Shown: positions 35,442-43,127 of the stretch, one piece after another
How the letters are laid out: every line of letters starts with the position of its first letter
Numbering within the stretch: the stretch's first letter is position 1
Assembly: GCF_041262585.1 (NCBI RefSeq)
Contig: NZ_JBGCBZ010000027.1
Coordinates: 1 to 64,000, forward strand
Length of the DNA stretch: 64,000 nucleotides
Reading direction: 5' to 3'
From: JAOEGB01 sp041262585
GTDB taxonomy: Bacteria > Actinomycetota > Actinomycetes > Streptosporangiales > Streptosporangiaceae
The notes under the pieces: generated by a model
Seen by the model: only the letters and a program-made list of their open reading frames with translations
The model's database searches: none
Told to the model about the DNA's origin: nothing
Program-made: the position numbers and the translations under genes

Positions 35442-35738
35442 ATGCCGCGCCGAGTGAAGGTCGAGGGAGATCTCTACCACGGGCGCGTCCCGGAGGGCGC
35501 GATCTACGTGGGCCGCGCCGCCCCGGGGATGAAGGCCAGCCCGTACCGGAATCCCTTCCCGGTCAAGGAGTACGGCCGGGCCGGAGCCCTGCGGATGTTC
35601 GAGGCCTATCTGGACGACCATCCCGAGCTGGTCGAGCGGGCCAGGCGGGAGCTGGCCGGGAAGGACCTGGCCTGCTGGTGCGCGCCGGACCAGCTGTGCC
35701 ACGCCGACGTCTGGCTGGAGATCGTCGCCACTGACTGA
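35442..35738 (+). CDS. DUF4326 domain protein
   Basis: The 98-residue protein shows the DUF4326 pattern IYVGRAAPGMKASPYRNPFP, then ERARRELAGKDLACWCAPDQ and CHADVWLEI. The conserved Cys/His pair (CWC...CHAD) suggests metal or nucleic-acid-related function, but the family has no proven role and is also common on phages. It follows the phosphoesterase gene with a 3-bp gap. Confidence 0.88.
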   Translation: MPRRVKVEGDLYHGRVPEGAIYVGRAAPGMKASPYRNPFPVKEYGRAGALRMFEAYLDDHPELVERARRELAGKDLACWCAPDQLCHADVWLEIVATD

Positions 35739-36225
35739 GCCAGGTGTCAGCGGTCGCGATCTTCGGGCTCATGCCGTCGGCTCTAGTCAGCAGGGTCCGG
35801 GGGCGGCGGCGGAGACCTCCAGGTCGGCCCCCTTGAAGGGCGACATGAAGTGCGACAGCAGGTCGACGGCGTAGCTGGGCACCTGGCCGCCGCCAGGCGC
35901 GAGGAGGAGACCGTCTTCCGGCCCAGGTCCGCCGTCAGCCTCGCGGGGAGACCGGCCAGGCTCACCACGCCCCGGACGCCGAAGCAGCCGCGGCCCGCCG
36001 TACAGAACGGTCCCCTGTCCTTGGCGCATCCGGCGGATCCCGCGGTCGCGGGAGTAGGGATCTACCTCAGCCCCCGCCCGCTGGCCTACCCACTACCTAC
36101 GTATATGCGAAATGGGTACCGATACGGGGGTTTTCCCCGTGCTGCGTCAGGGGTCGGAGACGACATGATGACGGTGTTACCAAGAAAACCCCATGACACC
36201 CGGCGAGGACCAAAGGAACGAAACA
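35739..36225. other. Gap with degenerate minus-strand coding
   Basis: The minus strand from about 35787 to 35960 reads PSYAVDLLSHFMSPFKGADL in one frame and VSLAGLPARLTADLGRKTVS in another. These look like a frameshifted C-terminal remnant of an unidentified gene. Right of 36050 is the upstream region of the DUF5999 gene, including GGGTACCGATACGGGGGTTT; no promoter can be assigned with confidence. Confidence 0.35.
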
Positions 36226-36420
36226 ATGTGCCAGCACCAGCCTCCGTGCCCGCCCGCGACCGCTTCCGATCGCGAAGCGGCCTGCCTTGTCGCTTTCCAC
36301 CCGGAGCAGGGATGGGGACTTCTCTGCAACGGCGTGGTGCTCTTCGAGGACACCGGTGAGCTGCTGCCTGACGGAAGCAGCATCCCGGCCCACCGTGGAA
36401 ACGTGGGGTGTGCGGCATGA
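36226..36420 (+). CDS. DUF5999 small protein
   Basis: The 64-residue protein starts MCQHQPPCP and continues AACLVAFHPEQGWGLLCNGV and VLFEDTGELLPDG, the signature of DUF5999, a small family confined to actinobacteria. The Cys/His N-terminus could bind metal. The ATG follows AAAGGAACG. Its stop overlaps the start of the ATP-binding protein gene by 4 bp (ATGA), so the two are translated together. Function is unknown; family members often sit beside anti-sigma-type ATPases, as here. Confidence 0.88.
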   Translation: MCQHQPPCPPATASDREAACLVAFHPEQGWGLLCNGVVLFEDTGELLPDGSSIPAHRGNVGCAA

Positions 36421-36914
36421 GCCAGATGATCATGTCCCGCTCCCTCCCGCTTGAACAGCCGTCGTGGCCGGCGTCCGGCCGATGGAAGGCCGTGCGCCGC
36501 CGGCTGGGCACGATGATGGTCCGGCTCACCGAGGGTCCCGGCATCCAGGTGTGGACCTGGCGCCTGCCGACCAGCCTGCGTTCGGTCGCCAGAGCCCGGC
36601 GCCTGACCCGCGAGCGGCTGTCCGGCTGGGGGATGGAGAAGGCGACCGACGTCGCCGAGCTCCTCGTCAGCGAGCTGGTGACCAACGCCCTCTGCCACGC
36701 GCGCGGGCCGGTCCGGCTGAGTCTGTCCCTCATGGAGGGCATGCTTCGCTGCGAGGTCGAGGACGGCGGGACCGTGCTGCCCCGCCTGTACAACGCCCAC
36801 GATGACGACGAGGGCGGCCGCGGGCTGTGCCTCCTCGACACGCTGGCCTGCTGCTGGGGCGCCGCCCGCACCATCAACGGCAAGGTCATGTGGTTCGAGC
36901 TGCCCGCCGACTAG
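36417..36914 (+). CDS. Anti-sigma-factor-type ATP-binding protein (HATPase_c_2)
   Basis: The 165-residue protein has a GHKL ATPase domain of the SpoIIAB/RsbW class. The sequence shows the N box LLVSELVTNALCHARGPVRL, the G1 region CEVEDGGTVLP and the G2 box DDDEGGRGLCLLDTLACCWG. Such proteins bind sigma factors or anti-anti-sigma factors. The N-terminal 45 residues (SRSLPLEQPSWPASGRWKAV and on) are not part of the domain. It is translationally coupled to DUF5999, and no partner sigma factor is adjacent. Confidence 0.9.
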   Translation: MSQMIMSRSLPLEQPSWPASGRWKAVRRRLGTMMVRLTEGPGIQVWTWRLPTSLRSVARARRLTRERLSGWGMEKATDVAELLVSELVTNALCHARGPVRLSLSLMEGMLRCEVEDGGTVLPRLYNAHDDDEGGRGLCLLDTLACCWGAARTINGKVMWFELPAD

Positions 36915-37095
36915 GAGCACCGGCAATGCGTCAGATCCGCGTCACCAGCCCCCGGCCCCGTCCCCGAACCGGCTCACCCTGACACGCGTACCCCGGCCGG
37001 CTGGCCACTGCCGTACTGACCTCACCTGACCCGTGACCCGATCCGGGACCCGCACCGTTACTCTTCGTGGCCTTTATCGTGACTCTTTGTGACAC

Positions 37096-39438
37096 TCACG
37101 TGGAGCGGGTGCGCTCGCTGAGCCAGGCGGCGACCTGCGCCCGGGAATTGAAGCCCAGCTTGTTGAGGATGTGCTCGATGTGTCCCTCCGCGGTGCGCTG
37201 TGAGATCACCAGCGCCGCCGCGATGTCCTTGTTGCTCAACCCCTGCGCGACCAGCGTGGCGATCTCCGTCTCCCGGCGGGTCAGGGGAGCCAGGCGACCG
37301 GCCGACGTGTCCCGCGGCGCGGCACTGGGAGCCTCGTCCTGCAGCGCGTAGGCCACCGCGTCGTCGTACGGCAGGCGGGCCCCGCGCTTGACCGCGGCCC
37401 GGAAGGCCTGCTCTCCAAGAGCCTCCAGGACTCTCGACTCGCATTCTTTGTGGTAGCAGACCAGATGCCCGAATCCGGACAGCGGGGCGCCGACCGCCCT
37501 CCAGACCGTCTCCAGGATCCCCAGAAGCCGGGCCGCCCTCTCGTAGCGCTTCTCACACGCGGCGATCCAGGCCAGCACCTCCAGGTTGACCCCGGCCCCC
37601 AGCGGGTCGTCGAGCGAACGGTTGAACCGCAGGCTGGCCTTCTCCAGCTCGGCCGCCCGCGCCGAGTCGCCGACCTTCCAAAGCCCGATGCCGAGCGCCA
37701 TCTTGGTGTACGCCTGGTGCCAGCCCTCCCCATAGGCCTCGCAGACGGCCAGCGACTCCTCGGCGGCCGCGATGGCCTGAGCGACCTCACCCCGATAGGA
37801 GTACGCCAGGGACAGCCGGATGAGCGCGAGGGCCAGGCCGACCGGGTTCCCGTGGGCACGGTGGCCGTCGGCCGCCTCCCGGTAGAGCCTGGTGGCCGAC
37901 TCGGGATCACCACGGCACATGGCGACCATTCCCGAGTAAAGCGCGACGTAGGCCCGCATGGCGTCATTCCGGAGCCGGTCCGCGACGGTCCCGCTCTCCT
38001 CGAGCATCGCGGCGGCCTTGCCGCAGTCGCCCTGAATGAGGGAGAGCCACGCTCCGGCCCACAACGCCCGGCCCCTGACCTCGGTCGGCTCCGTCTCCAT
38101 GGTCAGACCCAGATCTATCCAGCGACGGCCCTCACCGAGGTAGAAGCCGGTGATCCAGTGGTAACGCAGGTCCACGGCCATGGTCAGCCCGGCACCGGCC
38201 TCCCCGGGCTCGCTGAAGCAGTACTCCAGGGCCGTGCGGAGGTTGGCGTGTTCCCGCTGGAGGCGGGAGAACCAGGCCACCTGCTTCGGGCCGAACAGCT
38301 CCGCGTGCGCCTCGGCCGACAGCAGGCGGTAGTAGTCGCGGTGCCGCCGCTGCATCACGGCCTCCTGCCCGGAGGCGGCGAGCCGTTCCTTGCCGTACTG
38401 CCGGATCGTCTCCAGGAGCCGGTAGCGGACCGTCCCCGGCTGGTCCTCCCTGGCCAGGACCGACTTCTCCACCAGCCCGGTCACCAGGTCGAGGACGGAC
38501 TGTACGGCGATGCCGTCCCCGGCGCAGACGTTCTCGGCGGCGTCGAGATCGAGGCCGCCCGCGAACACCGACACCCGCTGCCACAGCAGCCGCTCCCTTT
38601 CCGTGCACAGCTCGTAGCTCCAGTCGATCAGCGCCCGCAGCGTCCGCTGGCGCGGGAGCGCGGCCCGAGATCCGGCCGTGAGCAGGCGGAACCGGTCTTC
38701 CAGCCGTCGCAGCAACTGCTCGACCGACAGCACGCGCAGCCGTACGGCCGCCAGCTCGATCGCGAGGGGGATGCCGTCGAGGCGGCGACAGACCGCCGCC
38801 ACCGCCTCCCGGTTCGCGTCCGTGACGGCGAAGTCCGGCACCACGGCCACGGCCCGGTCCGTGAACAGCCGCACCGCGTCGCACTCCACCAGCGACTCGG
38901 CCGAGACGAGCGAGAGGTACTGGGTCGGAAGCGACAGCGGCGCGAGGCTCAGCGTCTGCTCGCTGGAGATGCCGAGCGCCTGCCTGCTCGTGGCCAGTAT
39001 CCGCAGGTGCGGCACGGCATGCACGAGCTCATCCGTGAACATCGCGCACTCGATGAGGAGATGCTCGCAGTTGTCCAGCACGATCAGCGCGTGCCTGTCG
39101 TTCAGGTAGTCGGCGAGCGCCTCCAGCGGGGACCGGGAGTAGTAGTCCCGGATCTCCAGGGTCTCGGCGACGGTCTGGGCGAGCAGCTTGGGGTTCTCCA
39201 GCTCGGCGAGCTCGACCAGCCAGACCCCGTCGGGGAAGATCCGCCGCACCTCGGCCGCGACCCGGAGCGCCAGGCGGGTCTTGCCGACCCCGCCGACACC
39301 GGTCAGTGTCACCAGGCGGGAGGCGGCCAGCAGACGCTTGACCTCGGCCAGTTCGTGCCGACGTCCGACGAAACTCGTCACCTCGGCGGGCAGCACGTTC
39401 AGCCGCCTCTTCGAGGCCCTCGGTAGCACCGCCGTCAT
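37096..39438 (-). CDS. STAND-ATPase LuxR-family transcriptional regulator (paralogue A)
   Basis: This regulator of about 780 residues has an NB-ARC-like ATPase domain (FVGRRHELAEVKRLLAASRL, Walker A TGVGGVGKTRLAL, Walker B ALIVLDNCEHLL, RRLDGIPLAIELAAVRLRVL). A long helical/TPR region follows (about 390-690). The C-terminal LuxR HTH is PLTRRETEIATLVAQGLSNK, then DIAAALVISQRTAEGHIEHI. The HTH binds DNA, and the STAND core likely oligomerises on an unknown signal. ATG 39438 is preferred over 39462 because homology starts soon after. It is divergent from a close paralogue, with 129 bp between starts, and probably shares control sites with it. Confidence 0.9.
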   Translation of the reverse strand: MTAVLPRASKRRLNVLPAEVTSFVGRRHELAEVKRLLAASRLVTLTGVGGVGKTRLALRVAAEVRRIFPDGVWLVELAELENPKLLAQTVAETLEIRDYYSRSPLEALADYLNDRHALIVLDNCEHLLIECAMFTDELVHAVPHLRILATSRQALGISSEQTLSLAPLSLPTQYLSLVSAESLVECDAVRLFTDRAVAVVPDFAVTDANREAVAAVCRRLDGIPLAIELAAVRLRVLSVEQLLRRLEDRFRLLTAGSRAALPRQRTLRALIDWSYELCTERERLLWQRVSVFAGGLDLDAAENVCAGDGIAVQSVLDLVTGLVEKSVLAREDQPGTVRYRLLETIRQYGKERLAASGQEAVMQRRHRDYYRLLSAEAHAELFGPKQVAWFSRLQREHANLRTALEYCFSEPGEAGAGLTMAVDLRYHWITGFYLGEGRRWIDLGLTMETEPTEVRGRALWAGAWLSLIQGDCGKAAAMLEESGTVADRLRNDAMRAYVALYSGMVAMCRGDPESATRLYREAADGHRAHGNPVGLALALIRLSLAYSYRGEVAQAIAAAEESLAVCEAYGEGWHQAYTKMALGIGLWKVGDSARAAELEKASLRFNRSLDDPLGAGVNLEVLAWIAACEKRYERAARLLGILETVWRAVGAPLSGFGHLVCYHKECESRVLEALGEQAFRAAVKRGARLPYDDAVAYALQDEAPSAAPRDTSAGRLAPLTRRETEIATLVAQGLSNKDIAAALVISQRTAEGHIEHILNKLGFNSRAQVAAWLSERTRST

Positions 39439-39501
39439 ATGCCAAGCCGCCCCGATCCGCATCGCCCGCGCCGAATCGGCACACCCCGATATGGCTCAGG
39501 C

Positions 39502-39514
39502 GTCTCTGAGAGAC
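39502..39514. promoter_or_regulatory. Short palindrome between the divergent LuxR-STAND genes
   Basis: GTCTCT-G-AGAGAC is a perfect 6-bp inverted repeat near the centre of the divergent promoter region. It is a possible binding site for one or both paralogous regulators; it is short enough to be chance. Confidence 0.4.
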
Positions 39515-39567
39515 ATTTTAACGATACCCGTTTGACCAGCGACTTTGCCGAGCCTAGCGTTGAGGAG

Positions 39568-41919
39568 ATGGGCGGCACGGCGTTCACTCGGCAGGTCGGC
39601 AACCTTCCCGCCGACGTGACGAGCTTCGTCGGCCGAAGGCAGGAGCTCGCCGAGATCAAGCGTCTCCTGGCCGCCTCCCGCCTGGTGACGCTGACCGGTG
39701 TCGGCGGGGTCGGCAAGACCCGGCTCGCCCTCCGGGCTGCCTCCGAACAGCACCGGGCGTTCGACGGGGTCTGGCTGATCGATCTCGCCGGTCTCGACGA
39801 CCCCTCTCTCGTGCCGCAGACGGTCGCGGCCGCCGTGGGGCTGTACGACCAGGCCATGACGAACCCGGTCGAAGCGCTGTCCGAGTTCCTGTCCGCGCGG
39901 CGGACCCTGCTCGTGCTGGACAACTGCGAGCACCTGCTGGACGTCTGCGCCGCGCTGGCCAGCCGGCTCCTGCGGATGGCTCCCGAACTGCGGATCCTCG
40001 CGACGAGCCGGCAGTCGCTCGGGATCTCCGGCGAGCGCGCCATGCACGTCACGCCGCTCCCCGTGCCGGATTCCGGCCGGTCGCCGCCGACGCCGAAGGA
40101 GCTGGAGCGGTACGACGCGATCACCCTCTTCGCCGACCGCGCGGCCGCCGTGCTGCCCGGATTCGTGGTCGACGACCGCAACCAGGAGGCGGTCGCCACG
40201 CTGTGCCGGCGGTTGGACGGCATCCCACTGGCGATCGAGCTCGCCGCGGTGCGGCTGCGGGCCCTCTCCGTCAACGCGCTCGTCGAGCGCCTCGGTGATC
40301 CGTACCGGTGGCTGACCGGCGGCAGCCGTACGGCGGTGCCGCGACAGCGCACGCTGCACGCGCTGGTGGACTGGAGCTTCCAGCTGATGCCCGCCCCCGA
40401 GCAGATGCTGTGGACCCGCATGTCGATCTTCCCCGGGACCTTCGACCTGGACGCCGTGGAGGCGGTGTGCGTGGGCGACGGCATCGAACCGGAGGACGTG
40501 CTCGACCTGCTGGACACCGTGGTCGACAAGTCGCTGCTGCAGCGGGAGGAGCACGGCGGCGAGGTCCGCTACCGCATGCTGGAGACGCTGCGCGAGTTCA
40601 GCCAGATGCACCTAACCGGGCCGGACGAGCGGCGGACGCTGCTGCGCCGGCACCGGGACTGGTACCGGCGGCTCGTCGAGCAGGCGGCCGCCGAGTGGTT
40701 CGGGCCCGAGCAGGCCTCCTGGTTCGCCCGTCTCAAGCTGGATCAGGTCAACCTCAGGGCCGCCATGGAGTTCTGCCTGCGCGAGCCCGGCGAAGCGGAG
40801 ACGGGGCTCCGGATGGCCGTCGACCTGCACCGGCCGCATTGGCTGCCCAACGCCTCCTTCCTTGAGGGGCGGCACTGGCTCGACCGCATGCTGGCGGCGG
40901 CTCCCGAGCCGACCGCGACCCGCGCGGAGGCGCTGTGCGTGGACGCCTGGCTGGCGTTCATGCAGGGCGACGCCGAGGCGGGCCATCTCTTGATCGAGGA
41001 GGGCACGGCCTTGGCCGACAAGCTCGGCGACCCGGTCAGCATGGCGCAGGCGTCCTCGGTCTCGGGCAAGGCCGCCTACTACAGCGGCGACCTGGCGCGA
41101 GCGACCGCCCTCCTCGACGAGGCCGTCGCACGGCACACCGCCAACGGCGACTGCTTCGGCGTCGTGGCGGCCTCGCTCACCCTCGCGGCGGCCCTCGGCT
41201 CCAGCGGCGACGCGGCCCGCGCCACCGCCCTGTTCGAGGAGTGCCTCTCGCTCGCCGCCGACCACGGGGAGAGCTGGTGCCGCGCCTGGGTGCTGACCGT
41301 CTTCGCGCTACACGTGTGGCAACTCGGCGAGACATCGCGGGCGACCTCGCTCGCCCGGGAGAGCCTGCTGCTCGGCCATGCGTTCGACGACCGGCTGAAC
41401 GTGGCGTCGAACATCGAGGCGCTCGCCTGGATCATGGCGAGCGAGGGACGCCACGAGCGCGCGGCCTGCCTGCTCGGCGCCGCGGACGCCGTCGGCGGTA
41501 CGGTCGGGATCTCCGCGCTGCTGCTGAGGCGGCAGGCCGAGTTCCACGAGAAGTGCGTCGCCGCCCTGCGGGAGGCGATGGGAGACAAGGCGTTCAACCG
41601 GGCGAGACAGCACGGCACCCGGTTGACGGTGGAGCGGGCCGTCGCCGAGGCTCTCGGCGACCGGGCGGAGAAGCGCGACAAGCCGGAGAAGCCCGCCGCC
41701 GCCGAGCAGCCGCCCTCACCGCTGACCGCCCGGGAGCGGGAGATCGCGGAGCTCATCGCCCAGGGGCTGAGCAACAAGGAGATCGCCACCGCGCTCGTCG
41801 TCGCTCAACGTACGGCGGAGGGCCACGTCGAGCACATCCTGGCCAAGCTCGGCTTCACCTCCCGCGCCCAGATCGCCGCGTGGATGACCACCCTGAAAGC
41901 CTCCCAGGAAGCCGAGTAA
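39568..41919 (+). CDS. STAND-ATPase LuxR-family transcriptional regulator (paralogue B)
   Basis: This 783-residue protein has the same architecture as its divergent neighbour: ADVTSFVGRRQELAEIKRLL, Walker A TGVGGVGKTRLAL, Walker B LLVLDNCEHLLDVC, a helical repeat region, and the C-terminal LuxR HTH LTAREREIAELIAQGLSNKE then IATALVVAQRTAEGHVEHIL. The pair arose by duplication and inversion. ATG 39568 is chosen because it immediately precedes the conserved N-terminus; the GAGGAG sequence abuts it unusually closely, so the start is not certain. A perfect hairpin follows about 115 bases after the stop. Confidence 0.88.
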   Translation: MGGTAFTRQVGNLPADVTSFVGRRQELAEIKRLLAASRLVTLTGVGGVGKTRLALRAASEQHRAFDGVWLIDLAGLDDPSLVPQTVAAAVGLYDQAMTNPVEALSEFLSARRTLLVLDNCEHLLDVCAALASRLLRMAPELRILATSRQSLGISGERAMHVTPLPVPDSGRSPPTPKELERYDAITLFADRAAAVLPGFVVDDRNQEAVATLCRRLDGIPLAIELAAVRLRALSVNALVERLGDPYRWLTGGSRTAVPRQRTLHALVDWSFQLMPAPEQMLWTRMSIFPGTFDLDAVEAVCVGDGIEPEDVLDLLDTVVDKSLLQREEHGGEVRYRMLETLREFSQMHLTGPDERRTLLRRHRDWYRRLVEQAAAEWFGPEQASWFARLKLDQVNLRAAMEFCLREPGEAETGLRMAVDLHRPHWLPNASFLEGRHWLDRMLAAAPEPTATRAEALCVDAWLAFMQGDAEAGHLLIEEGTALADKLGDPVSMAQASSVSGKAAYYSGDLARATALLDEAVARHTANGDCFGVVAASLTLAAALGSSGDAARATALFEECLSLAADHGESWCRAWVLTVFALHVWQLGETSRATSLARESLLLGHAFDDRLNVASNIEALAWIMASEGRHERAACLLGAADAVGGTVGISALLLRRQAEFHEKCVAALREAMGDKAFNRARQHGTRLTVERAVAEALGDRAEKRDKPEKPAAAEQPPSPLTAREREIAELIAQGLSNKEIATALVVAQRTAEGHVEHILAKLGFTSRAQIAAWMTTLKASQEAE

Positions 41920-42033
41920 CAGCCCGCCCCCGGTCACCGCCAAGCGGCGATCAGTTCGTCCGGGCCGTAGGTCGCGGCTGCCCCCGCGCACGAGACTCCG
42001 CCCAATGAAGTCGGTCATGCACCCCTACGATAC

Positions 42034-42062
42034 TTTCGCGGGCGATAGCATCGCCCGCGAAA
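42034..42062. terminator. Bidirectional terminator hairpin
   Basis: Perfect 13-bp arms TTTCGCGGGCGAT and ATCGCCCGCGAAA flank the loop AGC. It lies between the LuxR paralogue and the convergent coiled-coil gene; the T-rich and A-rich ends make it usable in both directions. Confidence 0.85.
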
Positions 42063-42076
42063 CCATACGTCGCGTG

Positions 42077-42304
42077 TCAGGGTGATCCGAGCCGTTGCAG
42101 CAGCTGGGCGCGTCTGGCTTCCAGGTCCTCGATCAATGCCTCCTGTTGCTCGGCGTTCGTGAGCACGGTGGCGATCTCGGCCGGGTCCGTGGGGGAGTCC
42201 CACCGCTCGCCGATCTCCCGCCGGATCTCCGCCACCTCCTCGCGGAGCCGGACCAGGTCCGCTTCGACCTGCTTCAGCTGTTCCCTCAGCTCGGAGTCGT
42301 CCAT
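42077..42304 (-). CDS. Small coiled-coil protein
   Basis: The 75-residue acidic protein is almost entirely heptad-like (ELREQLKQVEADLVRLREEV, AEIRREIGERWDSP, then QQEALIEDLEARRAQLLQRL), forming two helices broken by WDSPTDPAE. No enzyme motif is present. ATG 42304 is the clear start. It may be an adaptor or regulator; function is unknown. It ends next to the hairpin at 42034-42062. Confidence 0.75.
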   Translation of the reverse strand: MDDSELREQLKQVEADLVRLREEVAEIRREIGERWDSPTDPAEIATVLTNAEQQEALIEDLEARRAQLLQRLGSP

Positions 42305-42364
42305 CCCCGTACCGTCCCGTCCCGTCGGAGCCGTTCTTCCACCACATTCCACGGAGACGGAAAA

Positions 42365-42475
42365 CTATTCGGCGAGGTCCACATGCCCTTCGGCGACGTG
42401 CCAGTAGTCGCGGGACTCCACCGCCAGGCCGGCCGCATCGAACGCTTCCCGCGTCTCCACGGCCGTCAGGCGGTC
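42365..42475 (-). pseudogene. Out-of-frame tail after the NUDIX gene
   Basis: In the -1 frame just past the NUDIX stop codon, the minus strand reads DRLTAVETREAFDAAGLAVE and SRDYWHVAEGHVDLAE before a stop at 42365. Codon use is coding-like. It could be the end of a second gene lost by deletion, or a frameshifted extension of the NUDIX protein. Confidence 0.4.
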
Positions 42476-42936
42476 GCTTGGCCGATGTACGCGGTGGTGC
42501 CGGCAGCGCGGGCGCGCTCGGCCGCGGCGAGCTGGGCCATCAGGTAGGGCGGCATGATCCCGGCGGCCTCGTCGGCGGTGAAGAAGCCGTAGCCGTCAAG
42601 TTCCTCGGCCTGGAGGACGACGCTGTCGCCGTCGGCCACCGTGCCGCAGTCGAAGAGGAAGTGCACCAGGGGAATCGGCCGGTCGCCGAGCGGCGGCACC
42701 CAGTGGACCACCAGCAGCCGCCCGACCGGCGGCGCCAGCCCGAGCTCCTCCAGCAGCTCACGGCCACAGGCCTCCTCGGGTAACTCTCCCTCGTCCACGT
42801 GGCCGCCCGGCCAGCCCCAATGGTCGCGGTAGTTGGGCTTGACCAGCAGGACCCGGCCGGAGGGGTCGGTAATGAACCCGCACGCCCCCGCCACGACCTT
42901 GTTCAGCTCGGCGTAGAAGACGTCCGCAGGGATCAC
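42466..42936 (-). CDS. NUDIX hydrolase
   Basis: The 156-residue protein contains a complete Nudix box G45-HVDEG-E51-LPEEACG-R59-ELLEELGL, preceded by HWGWPGG. The family hydrolyses nucleoside diphosphates linked to other groups, in a Mg-dependent reaction. Substrate cannot be assigned. It starts with GTG (IPADVFYAELNK). The stop lies just before an out-of-frame coding-like tail, so the C-terminus may have been altered by a frameshift. Confidence 0.9.
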   Translation of the reverse strand: MIPADVFYAELNKVVAGACGFITDPSGRVLLVKPNYRDHWGWPGGHVDEGELPEEACGRELLEELGLAPPVGRLLVVHWVPPLGDRPIPLVHFLFDCGTVADGDSVVLQAEELDGYGFFTADEAAGIMPPYLMAQLAAAERARAAGTTAYIGQATA

Positions 42937-43127
42937 GATGGCGTCCGCTCGGTAAAAGGCATGTAACGAGACTAAGGGGGCTCCCCTGATCTCCGGCCGC
43001 GGGATGTCCCCTAGATCTCAAGGACGAGGGTTGTACGCCCCTGGCAGTACTCCCAATCCCGTCTGCGCGCCGGATGTCTCGCCCGTGCTCGATTCCTAGC
43101 GTTAAAGGAAACGTAAAGGGAGAGAAC

